DNA from: Thalassotalea sp. 1_MG-2023
Lineage (GTDB): Bacteria > Pseudomonadota > Gammaproteobacteria > Enterobacterales > Alteromonadaceae
Length of the DNA: 42,208 bases
NCBI RefSeq assembly: GCF_030546745.1
Contig: NZ_JAUOPD010000027.1
Coordinates: forward strand, 1-42,208
Reading direction: 5' to 3'
Shown piece after piece: positions 34,569 through 42,208 of this stretch. The notes below the pieces were generated by a model. The model was given only the letters and a program-made list of their open reading frames with translations, searched no databases and was not told the DNA's origin. Position 1 is the stretch's first letter. Every line of letters begins with the position of its first letter. The translations under genes were made by a program, and so were the position numbers.

Positions 34569-34979
34569 ATGGAATCAATACAAGTTAAAGACTATATGAA
34601 CTATTATCCTGTAACATTTACACCTGATATGGTTATAGAAGAGGCATCACTTAGGTTTCTGAAAACTAAACAAATCGGTGGCCCAGTTGTTAATGATAAA
34701 AATCACTTAGTTGGATTTCTGTCTGAAAGTGACATTATGCGAAAAATGATGGAATCGAGTTATTATAGTGAGCATATTGCAGATGTGGCGCAACTAATGC
34801 GTACTGAAGTGTTGTCAGTAAAGCCTTATGACAGTGTACTTGAACTAGCTCAAAAAATGTTAGGCAATAAACCTAAAGTGTACCCAGTGGTTGACGATGA
34901 CGGTCATCTACTAGGAACAATTTGCCGTAATGATGTATTAATGGCAATGGATAAACATTTACGTACAAAATTTAAGTAG
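34569..34979 (+). CDS. CBS-domain pair protein
   Basis: This 136-residue stand-alone Bateman module has CBS 1 at about 1-60 (VKDYMNYYPVTFTPDMVIEEA, GGPVVNDKNHLVGFLSESDI) and CBS 2 at about 75-130 (VAQLMRTEVLSVKPYDSVLEL, VYPVVDDDGHLLGTICRNDVL). Such proteins sense adenine nucleotides and regulate partners. None is fused here, so the partner is unknown. An AAGG ribosome binding site lies at a normal distance. Confidence 0.88.
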   Translation: MESIQVKDYMNYYPVTFTPDMVIEEASLRFLKTKQIGGPVVNDKNHLVGFLSESDIMRKMMESSYYSEHIADVAQLMRTEVLSVKPYDSVLELAQKMLGNKPKVYPVVDDDGHLLGTICRNDVLMAMDKHLRTKFK

Positions 34980-35322
34980 TTCAAGAGGTGAGTTGAGCTT
35001 CTGTTTGTGCTTGCCAGTATGTTGTCATGACTTAATAGTGCAAGATTATTGTGTTATTGAACATAATAAAGCACATGAACACGTTAAAAACGAGGAAACA
35101 TGCTGCTCAAGAAGTTTCAACTCAATACCGTTGTTTTTCGTAACCAACTTTACAATAAGCGACTCTACAATTACCCAGTGTTTTGATCTACATGTGTTTA
35201 ATGCAAACAAAAGATCGATAATTGGTCACATCAACAAAGTTCAAGCTTCAACGCGTTCAAGTATTGGTATTGCTACCCATACTTGATAAAATAAACGTTT
35301 TAAACGTTGTTTTGAGCCTATT
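34980..35322. other. Region upstream of hrpA, mostly without an assigned gene
   Basis: This stretch holds one plausible small open reading frame (see 35100-35186) and an overlapping 97-codon frame beginning at a TTG at 34993, which is Cys-rich at the start and looks like no known protein. No clear promoter is seen. Inverted pairs such as AACGTTTTAAACGTT (35294-35308) occur just upstream of hrpA. Confidence 0.4.
35100..35186 (+). CDS. Possible 28-codon leader peptide upstream of hrpA
   Basis: An ATG preceded at the ideal distance by GAGGAAAC opens a 28-codon frame (MLLKKFQLNTVVFRNQLYNK then RLYNYPVF) ending in TGA. The ribosome binding site is much better than that of hrpA itself. The peptide is basic and tyrosine-rich. 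It could be a regulatory leader, an independent small protein or a chance frame; conservation would decide. Confidence 0.3.
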   Translation: MLLKKFQLNTVVFRNQLYNKRLYNYPVF

Positions 35323-38300
35323 TTGCCTTCCGAAAATTCATCTAGCACATTATCTACAACCACTAACACTGACGATGTTCCTACCATAGCAAAGTTAAAT
35401 GCATTATTGTCTGATGTTAGGCGGGCTGATATTGGTCTATTCAAAAAGCGATTAGCTGGCCTTGCTAAAATATCGGATGTGAAGAAAAAGCAAAAAATCA
35501 TTAGCCAAATAGCTGAGCAAATTGATAGTTCAATTGCAAAAAAACAACATAAACTTAATCGTAAACTTTCGATATCTTACCCAGAAGGTTTGCCGGTATC
35601 ACAAAGTGTTGAACGCATATCTAAAGCAATAGATGAAAACCAAGTGGTGATCATTGCTGGTGAAACAGGCTCAGGTAAAACCACTCAAATTCCAAAAATT
35701 TGTATGGATTTAGGGCGTGGAATCGAAGGAATGATAGGCCATACACAACCACGAAGAATTGCTGCTCGCACGGTAGCAACGCGGATAGCTGAAGAGTTAA
35801 ACACATCCTTAGGTGATGTTATTGGTTATAAAGTACGTTTCACTGATCAAGTCAGCGATAACAGTTACGTGAAGCTTATGACTGACGGTATTTTGTTAGC
35901 TGAAATGCAACGTGATCGTTTATTAAGGCAATACGATACAATTATCATCGACGAAGCACACGAGCGAAGTCTTAACATTGATTTTTTGTTAGGTTACTTA
36001 CGTCAAATTCTAAATAAACGACCTGATTTAAAAATAATCATCACCTCTGCAACGATTGACCCTGAAAGATTTGCTAAGCATTTCCAACAAGATAATCAAA
36101 AGCCAGTACCGATTATTGAAGTGTCAGGTCGCACATTTCCCGTTGAAATGCGGTATCGCCCGTTAAATGAGCACAATGAAAATTCAGATGTGATCAGTGG
36201 CATCATTCAAGCGGTAGAAGAATTATCAGAGCTTCCATTAGGGGATATTTTGGTTTTTCTTAATGGCGAACGTGAAATACGTGATACAGCAAGCGCTTTA
36301 GAAAAAGAAAATTTAGCACATACCCAAATTTTACCTCTTTATTCACGTTTAACAGTGCAAGAGCAAAATCGTATTTTTCAGCGTCATACCGGAAGAAATA
36401 TTGTGCTTGCCACTAATGTGGCAGAAACATCGCTAACGGTGCCAGGTATTAAGTATGTTATTGACCCAGGTACGGCGAGAATTTCTCGCTATAGTTACCG
36501 CACTAAGGTACAACGCCTTCCTATTGAGCCAATATCACAGGCCAGCGCGAACCAACGAGCAGGTCGTTGTGGTCGTGTATCTGAAGGGGTTTGTATACGG
36601 TTATATGCTGAAGATGATTACTTAAATCGTGATGAATTCACAGATCCTGAAATATTACGAACTAACTTAGCCACGGTTATTTTACAAATGTTAGCGTTAG
36701 ATCTTGGTCATATTGATCAATTTCCGTTCGTTCAATCACCCGATAATCGAACCGTAAAAGATGGCGTTAGGCTACTTGAAGAACTCGCTGCTATTCAAGT
36801 AAAACAGGGTAAAACACAACTGACAAATAGCGGCCGACAACTTGCTAAATTTCCAGTCGATCCTCGTTTAGCTAAAATGATTTTAACGGCTATACAGTAT
36901 GGCTGTATAGAAGAAGTTTTTATTATTGTCAGTGCGTTAAGTATCCAAGACCCACGTGAACGGCCTCATGAAAAACAGCAAGCTGCTGATGAAAAACATA
37001 GTCGTTTTAAAGTGAAGGAATCAGACTTTTTTAGCTTTTTGCTACTTTGGCAATATATTAATGAACAACAAAAGCAGCTTACTAACAATCAGTTTCGTAA
37101 ACTTTGCCAAAAAGAATACCTGTCATATATACGTATAAGAGAATGGCAAGACATTTATCATCAATTAACGATGACGTTAAAAGATCAAAAAATTGCTCTT
37201 ACAACCACTGGGTGGTCAAAAGACAATGACTCTTCAGGAGATCTTATTCATCAAGCGATTTTATCGGGCTTACTAAGTCATTTAGGTCAGTTGGATGAAA
37301 ATCGTGAATATAAAGGGGCAAGAAACACTCGATTTTATGTTTTTCCAGGTTCTAATCTCGCTAAGAAAACACCCAAATGGCTAATGGCTACGGAATTAGT
37401 AGAAACCAGTAGACTTTTTGCCCGTGTTGTCGCAAAAATTGACCCAGCATGGGTTGAAAGCCTTTCTGAGCATTTAGTTAAACGAAGTTATAGTGAGCCA
37501 CACTGGGAACGAAAACAAGGCGCTGTGATGGCGTATGAACAAGTTACCCTCTATGGTTTAGTGCTCGTAGCAAAGCGTAAAGTGGTATTCAATAAAATTG
37601 AACCAGATACATGTCGAGAAATCTTTATTCGAGAGGCATTGGTTAATGGTGATGCCAATATTCAGGAACCATTCTTCCAACGCAACAGAGACTTAGTTAA
37701 AGATATTGAAAAATTAGAACAAAAAGCTAGGCGTAAAGACTTTCTCGTCGATGAAGAATTGCTTTGCCAATTTTATCATGAAAAGCTACCTGAACAGGTG
37801 GTTTGTCAACGTAGCTTTTTAGCATGGTGGAAAAACCAAAAACAACAAACGCCTAAATTACTCGATTTTACCAAAGCTTTTTTACTAAATGAAAACAGTG
37901 AAAAGCTGTCAAAGGCGGATTACCCAGACGTATGGCAACAAGGGAATTTCACCTTACCGTTAAGTTACCATTTTAAGCCTGGAGATGAAGATGACGGGGT
38001 TAGTGTACATATTCCAATTGGGGTATTAAATCAGGTGACCGATCAGGGTTTTGATTGGCAAATACCTGCATTGCGCTATGAGCTCATCATCTCTCTTATT
38101 AAAGCATTACCTAAAAGTGTTCGACGTAATTATGTGCCTGCGCCTAACTATGCTCAGGCGTGTTTTGATGCACTTTCACCAAGCGATCTAACACTGCAAC
38201 AAGCAATGGAAAAGCAGTTATTACGTATGACTGGTGTTCGTATTCCACAAGATGCCTGGGATAACGTTGAGTTGCCCGTTCATTTACAAATGAACTTTAA

Positions 38301-39282
38301 AGTCATCAATGAAAAAAATAAACTGATAGCACAAGGCCGGAATCTCGTCGCATTACAAGAACGTTTACAAGGCAAAGTAAAAGCATCTATTAAAAAAGTC
38401 GCAGATAAAGGTATTGAGCGAGCAGATATAAAGGCATGGGATTTTGAATCAATACCAGAGCATTATGAAAAGAAAGTTGCTAATTTAGCGATTAAGGCAT
38501 TTCCAGCATTAGTCGATCATCATAATACCGTTGCTATTGAATTGTTTGAGCATAAACCACTTGCAGATAAAGCGATGCATTTTGGTGTTGCGAGGTTGGT
38601 ATTATTGAATATTCCATCACCCATTAAATATCTACAAGAGAAACTACCAAATAAATCCAAATTGGGTTTGTACTTTAATCCTTTTGGTTCAATTTCAGAG
38701 CTTCTAAATGACTGTATTATCGCGTCTTGCCAACATTTGATCCAACAACAAGGCGATTATCCAAGAGATAAAGCGGCATTTGAACAAGTTAAAGAGTTTG
38801 TTCGTGCTGAATTAGCTGATGCAGTTTTAGCCCTCGCTATTCAAGTTGAACGGGTTCTGAGTCTAGCGCATGAGATCAACAAAAAGTTGAAGGGCAATGT
38901 ACCTTTAAATATGATTCAGGCGCATGGAGATATTAAAAGTCATCTTGGATCATTAGTTTATAAAGGGTTTGTAACAGCATCAGGCTATCAACGTATCTCA
39001 GATATTGAGAGGTATTTAAAAGCATTAGCGCGTCGGCTAGAAAAGCTTGCTATTGATCCAAACCAAGATAGATTGAAAGTGATCGAGATTGAAAAGATAC
39101 ACACTTTATATCAAGATGCCCTGAGTAAACATAAGCACGATCTTACTCTTATAGAACAATTAGCAGCCGTTAGGTGGATGATAGAAGAGCTACGGGTATC
39201 ACTTTTTGCTCAAAATTTAGGCACGCCGTATCCTATTTCTGCAAAGCGAATTAAAAGCCACATTAATCAATTGTTAAAATAA
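35323..39282 (+). CDS. hrpA: ATP-dependent RNA helicase HrpA (DEAH family)
   Basis: This large cytoplasmic DEAH-box helicase acts on RNA; E. coli HrpA rescues stalled or collided ribosomes. The 1319 residues are close to E. coli (1300) and align throughout. Walker A GETGSGKT is at 113-120, DEAH at 210-213, SAT in IIITSATIDPERF, and motif VI in QRAGRCGRV. The long C-terminal region typical of HrpA is complete, ending RWMIEELRVSLFAQNLGTPYPIS. The only usable start upstream is TTG 35323, because a stop lies in frame at 35284 and no ATG or GTG intervenes. It has no strong ribosome binding site. Confidence 0.96.
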   Translation: MPSENSSSTLSTTTNTDDVPTIAKLNALLSDVRRADIGLFKKRLAGLAKISDVKKKQKIISQIAEQIDSSIAKKQHKLNRKLSISYPEGLPVSQSVERISKAIDENQVVIIAGETGSGKTTQIPKICMDLGRGIEGMIGHTQPRRIAARTVATRIAEELNTSLGDVIGYKVRFTDQVSDNSYVKLMTDGILLAEMQRDRLLRQYDTIIIDEAHERSLNIDFLLGYLRQILNKRPDLKIIITSATIDPERFAKHFQQDNQKPVPIIEVSGRTFPVEMRYRPLNEHNENSDVISGIIQAVEELSELPLGDILVFLNGEREIRDTASALEKENLAHTQILPLYSRLTVQEQNRIFQRHTGRNIVLATNVAETSLTVPGIKYVIDPGTARISRYSYRTKVQRLPIEPISQASANQRAGRCGRVSEGVCIRLYAEDDYLNRDEFTDPEILRTNLATVILQMLALDLGHIDQFPFVQSPDNRTVKDGVRLLEELAAIQVKQGKTQLTNSGRQLAKFPVDPRLAKMILTAIQYGCIEEVFIIVSALSIQDPRERPHEKQQAADEKHSRFKVKESDFFSFLLLWQYINEQQKQLTNNQFRKLCQKEYLSYIRIREWQDIYHQLTMTLKDQKIALTTTGWSKDNDSSGDLIHQAILSGLLSHLGQLDENREYKGARNTRFYVFPGSNLAKKTPKWLMATELVETSRLFARVVAKIDPAWVESLSEHLVKRSYSEPHWERKQGAVMAYEQVTLYGLVLVAKRKVVFNKIEPDTCREIFIREALVNGDANIQEPFFQRNRDLVKDIEKLEQKARRKDFLVDEELLCQFYHEKLPEQVVCQRSFLAWWKNQKQQTPKLLDFTKAFLLNENSEKLSKADYPDVWQQGNFTLPLSYHFKPGDEDDGVSVHIPIGVLNQVTDQGFDWQIPALRYELIISLIKALPKSVRRNYVPAPNYAQACFDALSPSDLTLQQAMEKQLLRMTGVRIPQDAWDNVELPVHLQMNFKVINEKNKLIAQGRNLVALQERLQGKVKASIKKVADKGIERADIKAWDFESIPEHYEKKVANLAIKAFPALVDHHNTVAIELFEHKPLADKAMHFGVARLVLLNIPSPIKYLQEKLPNKSKLGLYFNPFGSISELLNDCIIASCQHLIQQQGDYPRDKAAFEQVKEFVRAELADAVLALAIQVERVLSLAHEINKKLKGNVPLNMIQAHGDIKSHLGSLVYKGFVTASGYQRISDIERYLKALARRLEKLAIDPNQDRLKVIEIEKIHTLYQDALSKHKHDLTLIEQLAAVRWMIEELRVSLFAQNLGTPYPISAKRIKSHINQLLK

Positions 39283-39290
39283 CCTCGCTA

Positions 39291-39315
39291 TTATGTCATT
39301 TGACATGGCTTTTTT
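39291..39315 (+). terminator. Probable terminator after hrpA
   Basis: ATGTCA-TT-TGACAT (39293-39306) followed by GGCTTTTTTG. The stem is short with a tight loop, so this is tentative. Confidence 0.5.
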
Positions 39316-39419
39316 GCTTGCGTATAAAGAGTAAAGGATTGGAGTAGTTGATCTTCTTTTTAGACTATTAAGCGTGTTAGACAACAAACTCATAAATGTA
39401 AATTTGGTGGAGCAGTGTA

Positions 39420-39722
39420 ATGGTTGTAAGTTACGATGATAAACGTGATTTCTATCGAATGATGCTAAATAGTGATGTAACTGTCACTATTATCGACGAT
39501 GAAGCAAACAGTACTATTTTAGCAACATGTCGAGATTTGAGTGCAACAGGGATGGCAATTGAAATGGCTCATCCAATTGAACTTAATACAGACGTACGCG
39601 TTAATATGGAATCTTCAGGTAGTAATGTTCAACCATTAGATGTTAGCGGTAAAGTCGTTCGTGTAGAGGAAGAGTCTGCTGATAATTACTTAATTGGTAT
39701 TAACATCTCTGAAATTGATTAG
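39420..39722 (+). CDS. PilZ-domain c-di-GMP-binding protein
   Basis: This 100-residue stand-alone PilZ domain carries both c-di-GMP signature motifs: RxxxR as R9-DFY-R13 and D/NxSxxG as D39-L-S41-AT-G44. It probably acts as a small effector converting c-di-GMP level into a change in motility, pili or polysaccharide. A strong GGTGGAG ribosome binding site precedes the ATG. It stands alone between hrpA and rlmI. Confidence 0.9.
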   Translation: MVVSYDDKRDFYRMMLNSDVTVTIIDDEANSTILATCRDLSATGMAIEMAHPIELNTDVRVNMESSGSNVQPLDVSGKVVRVEEESADNYLIGINISEID

Positions 39723-39780
39723 AGCACATTACGTTTAACATGCTCTAACGATAGTTTGACGTTTATACATTTAATGTAGT

Positions 39781-40971
39781 TCAGCTAACTTGGCACACTA
39801 AACCTTTTAAGTAATAGCCTTCTGGATAATTACTGGCAATAGGGTGATCTGCTGCTTGCATTGTTCGTTCGATGAAGTGAACGGTCTTACCAGCGTCTAA
39901 AGCGGCGTCAGCCACAACTTTTTGAAATAAACCTACCTCTAATAGCCCTGAACATGAAAAGGTTAACAATAAGCCACCAGGGTTAAGTAATTGCATTGCA
40001 ATCATATTGATGTCTTTATACCCACGACAAGCTGATGTTAATTGTGCTTTAGAATCGACGAACTTGGGTGGATCTAAAATGATCATGTCAAATTTCGTAT
40101 TTTCTTTTTTATACTGACGAAGTAACTTGAATACATCTTCTTTAACATAATTTACTTTACAGTCTGATAAGCCATTAAGCGCAATATTCTCTTTTGCTAA
40201 ATCAAGTGCTTGCTGTGAAACATCAACATTTGTTACTTCTTTAGCGTTATTAGCAGCACAGTGCAATGCAAATGTTCCGGTGTAAGAAAAGCAATTAAGA
40301 ACTGTTTTATCGGTTGAATATTTTCCTGCAAGTGCACGGGCATCACGTTGATCTAAATAAAATCCTGTTTTATGGCCTTTGGCAACATCAACATGAATTT
40401 TTAATCCGTGTTCTTCAATTATCGTTGCGGTAGAGTCTTGTGCTTCTGTTAACCAACCCGTGACGGGTTCTAAGCCTTCTTTTTTACGTACATCAACATC
40501 AGAACGCTCGTAGATATGGCAGTCTGGAAATAATTGTTTTAACACATTAACTAACGTATAGCGTTGGAATTCAGCACCAGCACTCAGTAGTTGGCAAACG
40601 ATTAAATTATTGTATTTATCAATTGTGATCCCCGGTAAACCATCTGATTCACCAGCAATTAACCGGTAGCCAGTTAGCCCATCCCGATTAATGAACCATT
40701 GACGTCTGGTTTGAGCATCTTGAATTTTTTTGAAAAAAAATGTCTGATCTATTTCTTCATGCTCAATAAAAGACCATACCCGAATACTGATTTGTGATTC
40801 TGGCGAATATGCACCTTTAGCTAACCATTTTCCTTTGTTATCAAGGATGTCTACGGTATCACCTAGCATAGGTTTACCTTTGATTTTGTTTATCGCTTTA
40901 GAGAAAATCCACGGGTGTTTTCTTTTTAATGATTTTTCTCGTCCATCTTTTAAATAAATTCTTGCTGACAT
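39781..40971 (-). CDS. rlmI: 23S rRNA (cytosine-1962-C5)-methyltransferase RlmI
   Basis: This SAM-dependent methyltransferase makes m5C1962 in 23S rRNA. From the chosen ATG ([21 protein letters not shown]) the protein has 396 residues, as E. coli RlmI does. Longer frames up to 41034 add 21 residues not found in E. coli. An N-terminal PUA domain (about 1-80) precedes a Rossmann methyltransferase with [11 protein letters not shown] (SAM site), ILDPPKF and the FSCSG motif. It is divergent from the acylphosphatase gene, the same neighbour pair as in E. coli (rlmI/yccX). Confidence 0.95.
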   Translation of the reverse strand: MSARIYLKDGREKSLKRKHPWIFSKAINKIKGKPMLGDTVDILDNKGKWLAKGAYSPESQISIRVWSFIEHEEIDQTFFFKKIQDAQTRRQWFINRDGLTGYRLIAGESDGLPGITIDKYNNLIVCQLLSAGAEFQRYTLVNVLKQLFPDCHIYERSDVDVRKKEGLEPVTGWLTEAQDSTATIIEEHGLKIHVDVAKGHKTGFYLDQRDARALAGKYSTDKTVLNCFSYTGTFALHCAANNAKEVTNVDVSQQALDLAKENIALNGLSDCKVNYVKEDVFKLLRQYKKENTKFDMIILDPPKFVDSKAQLTSACRGYKDINMIAMQLLNPGGLLLTFSCSGLLEVGLFQKVVADAALDAGKTVHFIERTMQAADHPIASNYPEGYYLKGLVCQVS

Positions 40972-41073
40972 TCTATACTTAACCATAGCGATAAAAATTG
41001 CGCCGAGTTTAGACAAACATTGTATTAGGTGCAATTAAAGAATTTATAATTTCAATAATTGAGGGATGAATTT

Positions 41074-41343
41074 ATGAATGTAAGTTACCTTGCTCATGTA
41101 AGCGGATTAGTGCAGGGCGTTTATTTTCGCGCGTCAAGCCAACAAATGGCAATAGAATATGGCTTAAGCGGTTATGCACATAATTTGGCAGATGGCGAAG
41201 TAGAGGTTTTATTATGTGGAGAAGAAGAAAACGTTGATAAAATGTTAGATTGGTTAAATACCGGTCCACCACAAGCAAAAGTAATTGCGGTGAAAACCAA
41301 AAAAGTACCTTGGCAGCAATATAATCATTTTTCTATAGGTTAG
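41074..41343 (+). CDS. yccX: Acylphosphatase
   Basis: It hydrolyses acyl phosphates such as acetyl or carbamoyl phosphate in the cytoplasm. The ATG at 41074 follows GAGGGA at the right distance; an upstream TTG does not. The 89-residue protein has the signature GLVQGVYFR with catalytic R19, and YAHNLADGEVEV with N37. It also has the closing beta-strand F.I near the C-terminus. Confidence 0.95.
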   Translation: MNVSYLAHVSGLVQGVYFRASSQQMAIEYGLSGYAHNLADGEVEVLLCGEEENVDKMLDWLNTGPPQAKVIAVKTKKVPWQQYNHFSIG

Positions 41344-41362
41344 TAGAAAAATCTTATATACA

Positions 41363-41395
41363 AAAGTAATGGGGCACAGGTAACTCCATTACTTT
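41363..41395. terminator. Hairpin downstream of the acylphosphatase gene
   Basis: AAAGTAATGG (41363-41372) and CCATTACTTT (41386-41395) are perfect 10-base arms with a 13-base loop. The stem ends in TTTA only, so it may be a terminator or an mRNA-stabilising element. Confidence 0.55.
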
Positions 41396-41405
41396 AAATG
41401 TTAGC

Positions 41406-41431
41406 AATTAACAGATGTAACGCTGTTAATT
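41406..41431. terminator. Bidirectional hairpin between converging genes
   Basis: AATTAACAG (41406-41414) and CTGTTAATT (41423-41431) form a perfect 9-bp stem with an 8-base loop, just beyond the DUF1653 stop. The arms end in AATT and the T-run is short. Confidence 0.55.
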
Positions 41432-41647
41432 TTAAGGTGCTGTTACGTACTGAAAACGTTTAATTGTTACACCATTTCTTTCAATAGTTTCATTAAACAT
41501 TGATAGTGGCCTTATCCAAACACCTTTTTCGCCATATTCTGGTTGATAAACCACATGTAATTCTTCAGTTTCACTATGTTTTGCAACATGAAGCACCTGA
41601 TAATAGTTACCTTTGAAATGTTGATAACGACCGATAGGAATTGACAT
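41432..41647 (-). CDS. DUF1653 family protein
   Basis: This 71-residue protein matches the DUF1653 pattern: IGRYQHFKGNYYQVLHVAKHSETEELHVVYQPEYGEKGVWIRPLSMFNE. It is a single small beta-rich domain found widely in bacteria with no settled function. Two adjacent ATGs (41650 and 41647) follow an AAGGTG ribosome binding site on the reverse strand, and I chose the second because it is the better spaced. The longer frame to 41695 has no supporting site. Confidence 0.85.
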   Translation of the reverse strand: MSIPIGRYQHFKGNYYQVLHVAKHSETEELHVVYQPEYGEKGVWIRPLSMFNETIERNGVTIKRFQYVTAP

Positions 41648-41823
41648 CATACACCTTACTTTCAAATTGAATAATACAATGCCGTATTTTAACAACGCAT
41701 AAAAGGGTAAGCGACAAAAATTAATGATTCTTTACAAACCACTTACTTAGATTTAACAGTCAGAATAGACTTGCGTGAATAAAAATTGACTAAATAATGA
41801 TGTGGGATCTCTTATGTAAAAAA

Positions 41824-42208
41824 GAGCGAACTGACGACCTAAGGTCGTACATTCCGTTTAAGATTTTTTTGATTTTAAACTTAGAAAAGAAAAAGAATTG
41901 GTTGCAGGAGCCACTATTATTGAAAAGAGCGAACTGACGACCTAAGGTCGTACATTTCGTTTAAGATTTTTTTGATTTTAAACTTAGAAAAGATAAAGAA
42001 TTGGTTGCAGGAGCCACTATTTTTGAAAAGAGCGAACTGACGACCTAAGGTCGTACATTCCGTTTAAGCTTTATTTTAATTCTAAACTTAATAAAGAATT
42101 GGTTGCGGGAGCCACTATTTTTTGAAAAGAACGAACTGACGACCTAAGGTCGTACATTCCGTTTAAGCTTTATTTTAATTCTAAACTTAATAAAGAATTG
42201 GTTGCGGG
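41824..42208. repeat. Tandem repeats of about 100 bp carrying a tRNA-end-like segment
   Basis: Units begin GAGCGAACTGACG at 41824, 41927, 42030 and (as GAACGAACTG) 42129, giving periods of 103, 103 and 99. The fourth is cut by the window edge. Each unit contains the palindrome ACGACCTAAGGTCGT (41834-41848 in unit 1) and, between units, AATTGGTTGCAGGAGCCAC or its variant with GCGGG. On the reverse strand the variant reads GTGGCTCCCGCAACCA, like the T-arm/acceptor/CCA end of a tRNA. Units 1-2 and units 3-4 form two sub-families, differing mainly in the 3' half. No complete tRNA can be folded. The 128 bases before the array (41696-41823) show nothing recognisable. Confidence 0.85.

Noticed and set aside
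34993-35286. 97-codon frame upstream of hrpA
   Set aside because: TTG start and odd composition with no recognisable domain; likely chance, although GAGGTGAG lies just before it.
40972-41034. Longer RlmI start
   Set aside because: The extra 21 residues are absent from E. coli RlmI, and the [14 protein letters not shown] start aligns exactly.
41824-42208. CRISPR array
   Set aside because: The repeats are about 100 bp and continuous with no unique spacers; the internal dyad and tRNA-like end explain the pattern better.

Overview
The window looks like a chromosomal segment from a marine gammaproteobacterium of the order Alteromonadales, probably Colwelliaceae (Colwellia/Thalassotalea-like). 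This is inferred from the AT-rich DNA, the icd-like/cspD/clpS/clpA order, the abundance of TonB-dependent receptors, a GlyGly-CTERM surface protease, and the close match of the housekeeping proteins to remembered E. coli homologues. No species can be fixed without a database search.

Layout. Bases 1-207 hold the 3' part of a tRNA-Leu(UAA) and a decayed second copy of its 3' half. Bases 482-9828 form one co-directional block: TonB-dependent receptor, GH20 beta-N-acetylhexosaminidase, FecI-type ECF sigma factor, FecR-type anti-sigma factor, and a second, related receptor that carries the N-terminal STN signalling domain. This reads as a cell-surface signalling locus attached to amino-sugar glycan uptake rather than to iron. 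Bases 9971-10186 are a 216-bp MITE-like element with perfect 18-bp terminal inverted repeats. Bases 10327-14631 hold an isocitrate-dehydrogenase paralogue that has lost its catalytic residues, then cspD (reverse), clpS and clpA.

The reverse strand then carries a 1259-residue secreted metalloprotease (zinc protease, leucine-rich repeats, three Calx-beta domains, GlyGly-CTERM tail), proS and a YbcJ-like RNA-binding protein. A class I cyclic-di-GMP riboswitch (GEMM-I) precedes a small secreted DUF3718-type protein at about 21.0-21.5 kb. Next come a small membrane protein and recC-recB-recD with a DUF3087-type membrane protein and a VOC protein trailing in tight linkage. Bases 32200-34489 encode an exported isoaspartyl peptidase, a CreA-like lipoprotein and an unrecognised 258-residue protein. 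A CBS-pair protein, the DEAH helicase HrpA, a PilZ protein, RlmI, acylphosphatase and a DUF1653 protein follow. The last 385 bases are a tandem array of units of about 100 bp. Each unit carries a perfect palindrome and, on the reverse strand, a segment resembling the CCA end of a tRNA.

The most interesting items are: (1) the GH20-linked FecI/FecR/STN-receptor locus, (2) the active-site-less Icd at the expected icd locus, (3) the c-di-GMP riboswitch controlling a small secreted protein, (4) the multidomain GlyGly-CTERM metalloprotease, (5) the tRNA-end tandem repeats and (6) the small MITE.
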